DNA of 64,000 nt from the NCBI GenBank assembly GCA_000526435.1, contig JAGB01000004.1, forward strand, positions 96,001 to 160,000, given 5' to 3'. This document shows positions 35,550 through 44,824 of this stretch, in pieces. The notes beneath the pieces were generated by a model. The model worked only from the letters and a program-made list of their open reading frames with translations, ran no database searches and was not told where the DNA came from. Position numbers and translations under genes: made by a program. This DNA is from Caldicoprobacter oshimai DSM 21659 (GTDB lineage: Bacteria; Bacillota; Clostridia; Caldicoprobacterales; Caldicoprobacteraceae). The first letter of the stretch is position 1; every line of letters starts with the position of its first letter.

Positions 35550-37124
35550 TCATAAAGAAACAGGCAATCTGCCCCGAGGTGTATGGTTCCCACTCAAAAC
35601 CTCCATAACGCTTTGCACCGAAAGAGGGGTGTATTCATAAGCACACAAATATGTCGAGATCCCCTTGAATTTTAACAAATCATAAGGATCTCTCAAAGCC
35701 ACGACGACGATGTGTTTGTTAACCTCCAGCAATGCGTTTACCAGCTCAGCCTGGCCTTCATTTAAATTAGCATTATATGTTCCTACTACAACGAGTTCTT
35801 TCCCCTCTGCCTCTCGCTTGATGGAATCTATAAACGCTCTGTCTGGATTTACAGGAATGGTCCTCCCTATCCCGCCAAACCTCTCTACAAAAGAATTGGC
35901 GAAAGATAATTTCGTCGTCACCTTATCATCAACGGCTGAAACTGGAGTCATTTCAGGAGATATAGCCAAAATTTTTTGCCCTTTTATAGGCAAAAGCCCC
36001 AGTTCATCCTTTACCACCGTAATGCTGTTTAAACTTATCTCCCTGACGATCTCCTGGTGCTCCTTACTTCCCAATAGTTCAATGCTGCTTTCATCGGGAT
36101 ATGGGTCTTCAAAAAGCCTGTATTTTTGTTTTAGCCTTATTATCCTGTCAACAGATTCATCTATCCTATCAATGGATATCTCTTCCCTTAAAACGGCCCT
36201 TTTAATTTCATTAAAGACTTCAATCTGAGTATTTTTGGTGTGGGACACTAAAACTATGTCGGCTCCCGCTTTTATTGCCAGTACGGCTGCTCTGGCGATG
36301 CCAAAATATTTAGCGATTGCATTCATTTCCATGGAGTCTGTGATGATTATGCCTTTAAAGTTGAATTCCTTTCTTAAAACATTTGTGAGGATGTTGTACG
36401 ACAATGTAGCTGGCAGCCTGTTTTCCTCCAAAGCAGGAAAGAGTATGTGAGCCGTCATCACAGCATCAACGCCATTTTCTACAGCCTTTTTAAAGGGATA
36501 AAGTTCAACTTTATACAGCCTTTCTCTGCCATGTGCCACCAAGGGCAGATCAAGGTGAGAATCTACAGACGTATCCCCATGCCCTGGAAAATGCTTGGCT
36601 GTAGCAATTACGCCCCCGCCTTGCAGCCCCTTTATGTAACTTACCCCAAAATTCGCTACTTTTTTCGGATCTTCCCCATAAGATCTAACGCCTATTACGG
36701 GATTCAAAGGGTTATTGTTTACATCCAAAACCGGTGCAAAATTCATGTTTATGCCCAAAGCCCTGAGCTCTTTGGCCGCTATCTCGGCTACTTTACGGGC
36801 ATTTGCGGGATCGTGCGTAGCTCCCACCGCCATGTTGCCAGGCAAATAGGTAGCATCTTTATAGATCCTGGTAACCATACCTCCCTCCTGGTCAATGGAA
36901 ATAAAGGCAGGAATGCCGGTATGCTCAAGGACGTTCCTTTGAATATCGACGCACAGGTCCCTGGTCTGCTTAGCGTCCTTAACGTTTCGAGAAAAGAGTA
37001 TGACATTGCCTATTTTATACTCCCCAACCAATTGCTCAATATGGTCATCATAAAAGATAGAAGGGAAGCCTACCATTAGCATTTGGCCTATCTTTTGATC
37101 CAAAGTCATGTGATCAATTCTCAT
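35550..37124 (-). CDS. nagZ: Beta-N-acetylglucosaminidase NagZ (GH3)
   Basis: A 524-aa two-domain GH3 enzyme. The TIM-barrel half has ISIDQEGGMVTRI, TAKHFPGHGDTSVDSHLDLP (the His-Asp dyad loop typical of NagZ) and IITDSMEMNAI (nucleophile Asp). A C-terminal alpha/beta domain follows from about residue 370, as in Bacillus NagZ. There is no signal peptide, so it acts inside the cell or its substrates are imported first. It releases GlcNAc from GlcNAc-MurNAc units. GGAAGG precedes the ATG. Confidence 0.93.
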   Translation of the reverse strand: MRIDHMTLDQKIGQMLMVGFPSIFYDDHIEQLVGEYKIGNVILFSRNVKDAKQTRDLCVDIQRNVLEHTGIPAFISIDQEGGMVTRIYKDATYLPGNMAVGATHDPANARKVAEIAAKELRALGINMNFAPVLDVNNNPLNPVIGVRSYGEDPKKVANFGVSYIKGLQGGGVIATAKHFPGHGDTSVDSHLDLPLVAHGRERLYKVELYPFKKAVENGVDAVMTAHILFPALEENRLPATLSYNILTNVLRKEFNFKGIIITDSMEMNAIAKYFGIARAAVLAIKAGADIVLVSHTKNTQIEVFNEIKRAVLREEISIDRIDESVDRIIRLKQKYRLFEDPYPDESSIELLGSKEHQEIVREISLNSITVVKDELGLLPIKGQKILAISPEMTPVSAVDDKVTTKLSFANSFVERFGGIGRTIPVNPDRAFIDSIKREAEGKELVVVGTYNANLNEGQAELVNALLEVNKHIVVVALRDPYDLLKFKGISTYLCAYEYTPLSVQSVMEVLSGNHTPRGRLPVSL

Positions 37125-37146
37125 AACCTTCCATCCTTTCCATCAA

Positions 37147-38295
37147 TTATTGGTAAATATGATATTTCTCCTTTGTCATCTTAAATTCTTCGCTCTGGTT
37201 TTTCCACTTTTCAACAAGCTCGTTTTCTTCATATTTCATGAGCCGCAGTTCATCGGTTCCAGCAAGATAATCAATGAAATAGTGCCTGCTGTCGCCGGAG
37301 GGGGCTACCCATTTAAAATTCTCGCCGCTCATCTTGACTATGGTATACAAAAGCCTAATCCCTACTTCTACCGCATTGACGCGTTTTCTGTCGGTTACGT
37401 GGATCTGCACGCCTTTACACAGCTCATTTTTGTGCTTTGAAAAATACGGCACAAAATGTACCGGCCTAAATATGACCCCGCTTAAGCCTTTCTCATTCAT
37501 CTCATCAGCAAGCTTATATGGATCAAGCCACGGTGCCCCTATAATCTCAAAAGGCCTCGTAGTCCCCCTGCCCTCAGAAATATTGGTGCCCTCAAAGAGG
37601 CAGGTACCGCTATATAAAACGGCGGCATCAAGAGAGGGGATGTTAGGCGATGGATTAATCCACAAAAGTCCTGTTTCATCATAATACATATCCCGTTTCC
37701 AGCCCTCCATAGCTATAACCTCAACATCACAGCCTATACCGAATTCCTCATTTATAAGCAAGGCCAGCTCCCCTATAGTCAAACCGTATCTTATGGGAAT
37801 GGGATACATCCCAACAAAAGAAGAAAACCGGGTATCAAGTACATTTCCCTCTACCTGTAGTCCTCCTATCGGATTTGGCCTGTCAAGCACCATGAATTTC
37901 TTATCAAGTTCACTGGCGGCCTCCATGGCATACGCCATGGTATACAGATAAGTATAGTACCTCACCCCTACATCCTGGATATCGAATATGAGCACATCCA
38001 CATCTTTCAACATTTCTGCAGTGGGCTTCTTGGTTTGCCCGTACAGGCTGTATACTTTAATACCCGTCCTCTCATCTACATAATCGAGCACATGGACACC
38101 TGCCTGTAAATCCCCTCTTACCCCATGCTCAGGAGAAAACAGGCACCTCAATTTTCCCACCTCATTCAATATATCGATGGTACTCCTTAAGTTTACATCT
38201 ACTGCCGTGTAATTCGTTATAAGCCCTATCTTTAGCCCCTCTATCTTATTGGCCTGCTCTTTGAGCACATCTATACCGCATTTTACACACGCCAT
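37147..38295 (-). CDS. namZ: Exo-beta-N-acetylmuramidase NamZ (DUF1343, GH171)
   Basis: A 382-aa DUF1343 protein. Motifs: GLITNYTAVD, FSPEHGVRGDLQAGVHV, YGQTKKPTAEML, DIQDVGVRYYTYLYTM, LDRPNPIGG, GRGTTRPFEIIGAPWLDP. Bacillus subtilis NamZ (YbbC) cuts MurNAc from the non-reducing end of MurNAc-GlcNAc. No signal peptide is visible, unlike the secreted Bacillus enzyme, so action on imported disaccharides is likely. The start is either 38295 or 38307; the latter overlaps mupG. Confidence 0.9.
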   Translation of the reverse strand: MACVKCGIDVLKEQANKIEGLKIGLITNYTAVDVNLRSTIDILNEVGKLRCLFSPEHGVRGDLQAGVHVLDYVDERTGIKVYSLYGQTKKPTAEMLKDVDVLIFDIQDVGVRYYTYLYTMAYAMEAASELDKKFMVLDRPNPIGGLQVEGNVLDTRFSSFVGMYPIPIRYGLTIGELALLINEEFGIGCDVEVIAMEGWKRDMYYDETGLLWINPSPNIPSLDAAVLYSGTCLFEGTNISEGRGTTRPFEIIGAPWLDPYKLADEMNEKGLSGVIFRPVHFVPYFSKHKNELCKGVQIHVTDRKRVNAVEVGIRLLYTIVKMSGENFKWVAPSGDSRHYFIDYLAGTDELRLMKYEENELVEKWKNQSEEFKMTKEKYHIYQ

Positions 38296-38299
38296 TGAT

Positions 38300-39382
38300 T
38301 TAACCATCCTTCCTAATGAGTTTAAATTTGGTTCCAGGACCTATATAATCCAGTAAAAAGCCGTTGCTATCGTCCACTTTTCCCACCACATTTACCCTGT
38401 GATCCCGCGGAAGTGGCCTTTTCACTATTTGCAGCTCCCCCATGTATCTACCCATTTTTTCATTATCGATGGTGATCACATTGGAATCCCGCGCTATACA
38501 GTTAAAAGGAGATATAGGAGAAATCGCCTTACTTCTGGAAATCGATGAGCGTATTACATATTCGGAAGCGTCCATCCTGTTTAAATGATGTGATAAAAAC
38601 AGGATCTCCCGTTCAATATCGGATATGCCTTCAAAGATTTGTACCTCAAGCTCAACCACATGAGGGTCCACGCTTAAAATCCCCTTGAGCTCTTCATATG
38701 ATGCATAAGCATCGCCAAAATATACCGCATCCACCATACCGCTATATGCCAAATCCTTGGCGGCCAAAACAGGGGATTTTACCCTATGGTCTTCTATGGT
38801 TGGCAAACCTTCGTATAGCGGCCCCCTCTTCCCTGCCTGTGACGGGATAAAGGCCGCCACCTCCAGTCCATATGATTTCAGCATGGCCGTCTTCTCGGCA
38901 AAAAATCCTTTCGAGAGACCGGTATAAGGACGGGGATAGAAATTGTGACACGCTCTTATATTTTCTACTTTTCCTCCTGCCCTTATAATCTCCTCTACCC
39001 AGCCGGCCGTAGCGGTGCTGGCATTTATCACAATATCTATACCCGCAGCGTTTGATGACATTACAGCTATCGCTTGTGCATCAAATCCATAGTCACACCT
39101 TATTGCTGACACGCCCATCTGATAAAAAGGCCCAAGGTCAACAATATCCGCACCCACCAATTTAAACGCTTCCGGAGACACATCCACCATAACGTCCATG
39201 TCTTTACTCTTTGCATACTTAACGATATGTACAACTTCGTCAAAAGCCAGTCTATTGCCCATCGCAACATTAAAAGAAGTGAATAGCCTGGTAACCCCCA
39301 AACTGCTGGCCATGTCTATGTATTCCATGTTGGCCCTCATCGTGTAACAATCGCCTGAATACACAGATATACCCACCTTCAA
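38300..39382 (-). CDS. mupG: 6-phospho-N-acetylmuramidase MupG (DUF871, GH170)
   Basis: A 360-aa DUF871 protein with an N-terminal TIM barrel (MKVGISVYSGDCYT, LFTSFNVA, VMVDVSPEAF, IRCDYGFDA, NFYPRPYTGLS) and a C-terminal cyclophilin-like domain (about 240-360). MupG hydrolyses MurNAc-6-P-GlcNAc after PTS uptake in Staphylococcus and Bacillus. No PTS gene is present here, so the phosphorylated disaccharide must arise from a kinase or from a PTS elsewhere. Start TTG with AGGGGG upstream. Confidence 0.9.
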   Translation of the reverse strand: MKVGISVYSGDCYTMRANMEYIDMASSLGVTRLFTSFNVAMGNRLAFDEVVHIVKYAKSKDMDVMVDVSPEAFKLVGADIVDLGPFYQMGVSAIRCDYGFDAQAIAVMSSNAAGIDIVINASTATAGWVEEIIRAGGKVENIRACHNFYPRPYTGLSKGFFAEKTAMLKSYGLEVAAFIPSQAGKRGPLYEGLPTIEDHRVKSPVLAAKDLAYSGMVDAVYFGDAYASYEELKGILSVDPHVVELEVQIFEGISDIEREILFLSHHLNRMDASEYVIRSSISRSKAISPISPFNCIARDSNVITIDNEKMGRYMGELQIVKRPLPRDHRVNVVGKVDDSNGFLLDYIGPGTKFKLIRKDG

Positions 39383-39407
39383 TTCAATAGCCCCCTACCT
39401 GAGCCGT

Positions 39408-39759
39408 TTAATTATATATCGCAGACGACAACACGGCATTGTGAAACGCACGCCTGAACCTGATTATGCTATCGTTTTGCCTTGAAGGATGTACCCTGTT
39501 GGTAAGCAACACCACATATATATCATGCGGTATATCCACCCATATAGATGTACCCGTAAATCCGGTGTGCCCAAACGCAGAAGGTATCCATGTTAAGCTC
39601 AATTACAGACGGGTATATGCAGGCCTTGCCGTACCGCCAAACCCCATAAAGCCCATTCTTATGGCCAATGGCCACAGTGGCTCCCGGAAAATATCCTTTA
39701 TCAACCGCCTGCCTCACAAGAGCCAATGCATCATCAAGTAGGCTTTTATCTATTTCCAT
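39408..39759 (-). pseudogene. Deleted serine beta-lactamase-like hydrolase (YbbE/AmiE type)
   Basis: The N-terminal part (about 59 residues, including GYFPGATVAIGHKNG and YPSVIELNMDT) runs in one frame. Without the SxxK and middle regions it passes in another frame to the C-terminal end (WIPSAFGHTGFTGTSIWVD, DIYVVLLTNRVHPS). The deletion and frame change fall near 39580-39590. In Bacillus subtilis the murQ-murR-murP-amiE-nagZ-namZ operon has this gene in the same neighbourhood, which supports the identity. All catalytic residues are lost. Confidence 0.85.
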
Positions 39760-40675
39760 ATACCATACCCTCTTCTATAGCTTTTGACACAAACCCTTCG
39801 TTCTTTTCCAACAGCCTACAGGCTGTCTGGCAGTCCACTCCAGCTTTTATCATTACTATTGCTACCTTAGCATTTCCATTGCTCAATTCAAAATATTTTT
39901 CGGCTTCTTCATAAGAGACGTCAGTTGCCAGCATTATGATCCTCTTTGCCCGTTCGATAAGCTTTTTGTTTTTGGGCCTTACATCCACCATGAGGTTTTT
40001 ATATACCTTACCCAGCTTCACCATGGTAGCCGTGGATATCATATTCAGTATCATCTTCTGCGCAGTCCCCGCTTTAAGCCTGGTAGAGCCCATTATCACC
40101 TCAGGCCCCACTACCACGTTTATGTTTATATCGGCTATATTATCTATAAGCGCGCGGTCATTACATGAGATTGATACAGTAAATGCCCCTCGCCTTTTAG
40201 CTTCCTCCAACACGCCTAACACATAAGGTGCCCGGCCGCTGGCCGAAATCCCCACAACGCAATCCAAGCTGGTGACCTCTTTTCTCGATACGTCTGCTAT
40301 ACCTTCCTCTTTATAATCTTCTATATCCTCCCTGGCAACTTCAAACGCCCCAAGGCTTCCACCTGCCATCACGCCTTGCACCATTTCGGGAGGAGTTCCA
40401 AAAGTAGGCGGGCACTCGGCCGCATCCAGTATGCCCAGCCTGCCGCTTGTGCCGGCACCAAAATACAAAAGCCGCCCACCTCTCTTTATTCTCTCTACTA
40501 TCTGATCCACAGCCATTGCAATTTGCTCAAGTTTTTCTTCCACTGCATAAGCAACTCTTTTATCTTCTTGATTCATAATCTTTAAAATGCTTAAAGTATC
40601 CATCCTATCGATATCGTTGCTATTTGCATTTGGCTGTTCAGTGGTCAAGGAATGAAGCAATTCGTCCATCTTCAC
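39746..40675 (-). CDS. murQ: N-acetylmuramic acid 6-phosphate etherase
   Basis: A 309-aa SIS-fold lyase that removes D-lactate from MurNAc-6-P to give GlcNAc-6-P. Motifs: LYFGAGTSGRLGILDAAECPPTFG, GVMAGG, SASGRAPYVLGVLEEAKRRGAFTVSISCN, GPEVIMGSTRLKAGTAQKMILNM. Start choice is GTG at 40675 (5 nt after GGGAG) or ATG at 40669. A GTG at 40714 lies inside the palindrome and is unlikely. It is the first gene of the recycling operon and overlaps the broken hydrolase. Confidence 0.95.
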   Translation of the reverse strand: MKMDELLHSLTTEQPNANSNDIDRMDTLSILKIMNQEDKRVAYAVEEKLEQIAMAVDQIVERIKRGGRLLYFGAGTSGRLGILDAAECPPTFGTPPEMVQGVMAGGSLGAFEVAREDIEDYKEEGIADVSRKEVTSLDCVVGISASGRAPYVLGVLEEAKRRGAFTVSISCNDRALIDNIADININVVVGPEVIMGSTRLKAGTAQKMILNMISTATMVKLGKVYKNLMVDVRPKNKKLIERAKRIIMLATDVSYEEAEKYFELSNGNAKVAIVMIKAGVDCQTACRLLEKNEGFVSKAIEEGMVYGNR

Positions 40676-40701
40676 AACAACTCCCATTTTAATAAATTTT
40701 T

Positions 40702-40717
40702 TAGGTGTGCACACCTA
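40702..40717. promoter_or_regulatory. Perfect 16-bp palindrome upstream of murQ
   Basis: TAGGTGTGCACACCTA, a perfect palindrome ending 27 bp upstream of the murQ start, fits a dimeric repressor operator. The RpiR protein is the obvious candidate. The remaining gap to 41054 is AT-rich; only a short open tail (GVDELLGKNSN) is seen, with no assignable feature. Confidence 0.6.
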
Positions 40718-41054
40718 CTATTGCCTATCTAGGCCTACCTGTTATTTTGGTTGCTATTTTTACCCAGCAATTCATCTACCCCTGATAAAATACTGAATCT
40801 TTCCCCCGGGTTTTATTAAATATCATCGCAGTTATTTTACTAGAATCTAATGACTCTATTAGCTCAAATTGTTTATAATCAACCCCGTTAGCTATTAGTG
40901 GTAATTAAGGTATTTAATCATGCCAAAAACCTATACTTTTTCAATCTTTATTATTATCAGCGCTTATATATATGACTTATGCTTTAATAATAACATATCC
41001 GCAAAAAAGTTTCAATATATTTTTGAATTTATATAAATATTATTTCAAGATACA

Positions 41055-41093
41055 CTACAAAAAAGAGCCGATTCTCTCGGCTCTTTTTTGTAG
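41055..41093. terminator. Terminator of the opp operon
   Basis: A 17-bp stem with arms CTACAAAAAAGAGCCGA and TCGGCTCTTTTTTGTAG and a 5-nt loop. The core GAGCCGA hairpin plus TTTTTT works for minus-strand opp and would work on the plus strand as well. Confidence 0.9.
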
Positions 41094-41126
41094 TTAGTAT
41101 TATATACCGCTGCACCCCATCTTGTC

Positions 41127-42731
41127 TTATTTCTTTGTCGCATACAGGAATACCTTGAACCCTAATGGATCATAGTAGAATCCTTTTATTTTAGGATTTA
41201 TCAAGTACAAATCTGTATAATAGTAAATAGGAATTATGGGCATCTCTGTCATTAAAATCTCCTCAGCCTTGTGCATGGCTTCCATTCTTTCCTTTTGATC
41301 CCCTGATCTCTTGGCCAATTCAATGAGTCGGTCATATTCGCTGTTCTTCCACCTGGCGTCGTTCTGCCCGCTCTTGCTGTGCCACATATCAAGCATGGTC
41401 ATGGGATCAACATAGTCACCCACCCAGCCATGACGTGCAATTTCATAGTTGCCCTGTGTACGGGTCTCCTGAAATACCGCCCACTCCTGGCTGTCCAGCT
41501 TTACATTTATACCCAAGTTGTTCTTCCACATCTCTTGAACAGCTTCGGCAATAGTCTTATGACCACCCTCCGAGTTAAAGAGCAGCGTCAGCTCAGGGAA
41601 TCCCTCGCCGTTGGGATATCCAGCTTCAGCCAAAAGCTTTTTGGCTTCTTCAACATTTTTCTTATAATCTTCACCTATATAATTCCCTCCAACTTTCCTG
41701 AAATCAGAACCCTCCTTTGCATCGGGCATCCCTGGGGGAACCCACGCATAAGCGGGAAAAGCAGAGTTCTTGGCTGCATTGTCAATGATGTACTGCCTAT
41801 CAATAGCAAGAGCTAATGCCTTCCTTACCTTGGGGTTATCCAATGGGGGCTTCTCTACATTGAGGCAATAGAAGTAAGTCCCCAGTTGAGGTTTTACGGT
41901 GAGTTTCCCTTCTTTCTTTAATCTAGGAATCTCTTCAGCAGGGGGGCTATCAGCAAAGTCAATTTCTCCAGCCTCAAAAGCCGAAAGCTCAGAAGCCGGG
42001 TCAGAAATCATGGTAAACACCAGTTCATCAGCCTTTATGGCATCCTTGTTCCAGTAAGTATCGCTCTTCTTTAAGACAATCTTTTCATTGACAACAAATT
42101 CAGTAATCACCATGGGTCCATTTGTAATGTAGGTTTCAGGGTTGTTGGCCCAACCATCGCCGTACTTCTCAATAATATCCTCTCTTACAGGAAACAGCGT
42201 AGGGAAAGCAGTCAGCTGTAGGAAATATGCACATGGAGCCTCCAGTTCAACCTCCAAAGTTTTATCATCAACAGCCCTTACACCCAATTCTTTGGGGCTC
42301 ATCTTGCCTTCGGTAATGGCCTGAGCATTCTTTATATACCACAGTTGATAAGCGTATTCGGCCCCTGTGTTAGGATCTACAGCCCTTCTCCAGGAGTACA
42401 CAAAATCATGAGCTGTCACTGGTTTGCCATCGGACCACTTGGCATCGCGCAAATAAAAGGTATACTTGGTTCCATCATCGCTTATATCCCATCGCTCTGC
42501 CATACCGGGCTGAATCTTCCCCTCTGCATCCTTACGGGTTAACCCTTCAAAACAGTGCACGATAACACTTCCTGCCTCAACTGCATTATTTAAGTGAGGA
42601 TCAATAGTTTTAGGATTAGCTCCCATGTTGTAAGTAATGGGTTTGTTATCAGAACCACTTGATGCACAAGCTGTAAATAGCGAAACGATCACTGCCGTAC
42701 AAAGCAATAATACAATTGCTCTTTTAATCAT
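41127..42731 (-). CDS. oppA: Oligopeptide-binding lipoprotein OppA
   Basis: A 534-aa SBP_bac_5 lipoprotein with lipobox LFTAC at residue 22. Features: YNMGANPKTIDPHLNNA, EGLTRKDAEGKIQPGMAERW, SWRRAVDPNTGAEYAYQLWYI, and the conserved VRKALALAIDRQYI. It is last in oppBCDFA, 91 bp after oppF. It brings peptides to the OppBC channel. Confidence 0.94.
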   Translation of the reverse strand: MIKRAIVLLLCTAVIVSLFTACASSGSDNKPITYNMGANPKTIDPHLNNAVEAGSVIVHCFEGLTRKDAEGKIQPGMAERWDISDDGTKYTFYLRDAKWSDGKPVTAHDFVYSWRRAVDPNTGAEYAYQLWYIKNAQAITEGKMSPKELGVRAVDDKTLEVELEAPCAYFLQLTAFPTLFPVREDIIEKYGDGWANNPETYITNGPMVITEFVVNEKIVLKKSDTYWNKDAIKADELVFTMISDPASELSAFEAGEIDFADSPPAEEIPRLKKEGKLTVKPQLGTYFYCLNVEKPPLDNPKVRKALALAIDRQYIIDNAAKNSAFPAYAWVPPGMPDAKEGSDFRKVGGNYIGEDYKKNVEEAKKLLAEAGYPNGEGFPELTLLFNSEGGHKTIAEAVQEMWKNNLGINVKLDSQEWAVFQETRTQGNYEIARHGWVGDYVDPMTMLDMWHSKSGQNDARWKNSEYDRLIELAKRSGDQKERMEAMHKAEEILMTEMPIIPIYYYTDLYLINPKIKGFYYDPLGFKVFLYATKK

Positions 42732-42822
42732 GGTTTCTTTTCCTCCTTTTCCCTTTTATTTGTTTTCTTATTCTATCCAAAAGCCAAAACTGGCTTTAGA
42801 AACACAATTTTTTAACCTACCA

Positions 42823-43806
42823 TCATTCTATGAAATGACAGGCCGCCATATGTCCACCACCATAGTCTTTCATAACAGGTTCTTCTTCTGCACACCTTTC
42901 ACGAGCTATAGGACATCGCGTCCTGAATCGGCATCCCGACGGCGGATTTATAGGCGTAGGCACATCTCCTTTGAGAATTATGCGATTGCGCTGTTTTGCA
43001 GCATCGGGATCAGGAATAGGTATGGCCGAAAGCAGAGCCCGGGTATAAGGATGAAGCGGCTTATCGTACAATTCAGCACTAGGAGCGATCTCCACCAACT
43101 TCCCAAGATACATTACCCCAACGCGATCAGATATGTGTTTAACCATAGATAGGTCGTGCGCAATAAACAGGTACGTAAGCCCCAGCTCATCCTGTAAATC
43201 CTCAAGAAGATTTACCACCTGTGCCTGTATAGAAACATCCAAAGCGGATATAGGTTCATCACAGACAATAAAATCAGGATTGACAGCCAGTGCTCTTGCA
43301 ATGCCTATCCTTTGCCGCTGACCACCGCTGAACTCATGGGGATAGCGGTTGGCATGCTCACTGCTTAAGCCCACCTTGTTTAAAAGGTCATATATAAGGG
43401 CCTTTCTCTCTTCCCCCTTGGCAATCTTATGAATATCGATAGATTCGGCGATTATGTCACCCACTGTCATCCTGGGATTCAACGAGGCATAAGGATCCTG
43501 AAATATGATCTGCATCCTCTTTCTGTACGGGCGCATCTGCCTGTCATTCAGATTGGTGATGTCGTTACCATCAAATATAATCTGACCGCTGGTGGGCGAA
43601 TACAACTTTAAAATTGTGCGCCCAATCGTTGTTTTACCGCAACCGCTTTCTCCTACTAAACCCAGCGTTTCACCTTTATAGATACTGAAGGTAACCCCAT
43701 CAACCGCTTTAAGGACCTGATTTTTATCCCTTATAAGCCCGCCTCTTACAGGAAAATACTTTTTAAGATCTCTTACTTCTACCAATACCTCATTTGAACG
43801 ACTCAT
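42823..43806 (-). CDS. oppF: Oligopeptide ABC transporter ATPase OppF
   Basis: A 327-aa ATPase: Walker [10 protein letters not shown], signature FSGGQRQR, Walker [14 protein letters not shown]-loop IAHDLSMV. The C-terminal oligo_HPY region has [19 protein letters not shown], the cysteine set that in some Opp/Dpp ATPases binds an Fe-S cluster. Overlaps oppD by 4 bp. Confidence 0.95.
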   Translation of the reverse strand: MSRSNEVLVEVRDLKKYFPVRGGLIRDKNQVLKAVDGVTFSIYKGETLGLVGESGCGKTTIGRTILKLYSPTSGQIIFDGNDITNLNDRQMRPYRKRMQIIFQDPYASLNPRMTVGDIIAESIDIHKIAKGEERKALIYDLLNKVGLSSEHANRYPHEFSGGQRQRIGIARALAVNPDFIVCDEPISALDVSIQAQVVNLLEDLQDELGLTYLFIAHDLSMVKHISDRVGVMYLGKLVEIAPSAELYDKPLHPYTRALLSAIPIPDPDAAKQRNRIILKGDVPTPINPPSGCRFRTRCPIARERCAEEEPVMKDYGGGHMAACHFIE

Positions 43807-44816
43807 CCAAAATTCACCCCTTCCCTATCCCACGTAACAGCAGGTGCACGGGGATCAAGCAGCCAGCACGCCGCCTTATGGCTTTCAGAAACCGAATACA
43901 GCCCGGGACACTGTTCCTTGCATATCCTCATTGCGTAACGGCATCGAGGCATAAACGGACAACCTTGGGGTGGTTTCAATAAGTCAGGCGGCTGTCCATC
44001 AATTGGAATCAATCGTTCTTTCGATAGTATATTAATCCTTGGGATGGATTTTAAAAGCCCCCATGTATACGGATGCTTTGGATTGTAAAATATCTCCCTT
44101 GTAGTCCCCTCCTCCACAATAATTCCGGCATACATTACTATTACCCTGCTGCAAAGGTCAGCCACAATCCCCAAATCATGAGTAATAAGCATTATGGACA
44201 TGTTAAACTCTGCTTTAAGCTGTTTCAAAAGCTCCAGTATTTGGGCCTGTATGGTAACATCCAAAGCCGTGGTAGGCTCATCAGCTATGACAAGTTCGGG
44301 CTGACAGCTTAAAGCCATTGCGATCATTACCCTCTGGCGCATGCCTCCACTGAACTCGTGGGGGTATTGATTAAGCCGCCTTTCAGGATCGGGAATCCCT
44401 ACAGCTTTGAGTAGCTCAATAGCCTGCCGGCGTGCAGATTTAGCATCCATCTTTTTGTGAATCCGGAGAGGCTCCATGAGCTGATCCCCCACAGTATACA
44501 CCGGATTCAACGAGGTCATGGGGTCCTGAAACACCATAGAAATTTTATTTCCCCTGATCTTTTGCATCTCTTTTTCGCTTTTTTTAAGCAAGTCCTCACC
44601 TTTGAAGTATATCTCCCCACAGATGATCTTACCTGGCGGCGGGACAAGCCTCATTATCGAAAGGGAAGTAACGCTCTTACCACAGCCCGACTCGCCCACT
44701 ATACCTACAGCCTCACCCTGATATATATCAATATTTACACCTCTGACAGCTTTTACCTCACCTACATGGGTAAAAAATGATGTATGCAAATTTTTAACCT
44801 CTAAAACTTTCTCCAC
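43803..44816 (-). CDS. oppD: Oligopeptide ABC transporter ATPase OppD
   Basis: A 337-aa ATPase: Walker [10 protein letters not shown], signature FSGGMRQR, Walker [13 protein letters not shown]-loop ITHDLGIV. The C-terminal oligo_HPY region has [19 protein letters not shown]. It pairs with OppF and drives uptake through OppBC. It follows oppC by 8 bp. Confidence 0.95.
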   Translation of the reverse strand: MEKVLEVKNLHTSFFTHVGEVKAVRGVNIDIYQGEAVGIVGESGCGKSVTSLSIMRLVPPPGKIICGEIYFKGEDLLKKSEKEMQKIRGNKISMVFQDPMTSLNPVYTVGDQLMEPLRIHKKMDAKSARRQAIELLKAVGIPDPERRLNQYPHEFSGGMRQRVMIAMALSCQPELVIADEPTTALDVTIQAQILELLKQLKAEFNMSIMLITHDLGIVADLCSRVIVMYAGIIVEEGTTREIFYNPKHPYTWGLLKSIPRINILSKERLIPIDGQPPDLLKPPQGCPFMPRCRYAMRICKEQCPGLYSVSESHKAACWLLDPRAPAVTWDREGVNFG

Positions 44817-44824
44817 ATCATCAC

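Noticed and set aside
40760..40860. Short open tail (GERFSILSGVDELLGK) upstream of murQ
   Set aside because: No start codon and no known family; it may be chance or a tiny gene remnant.
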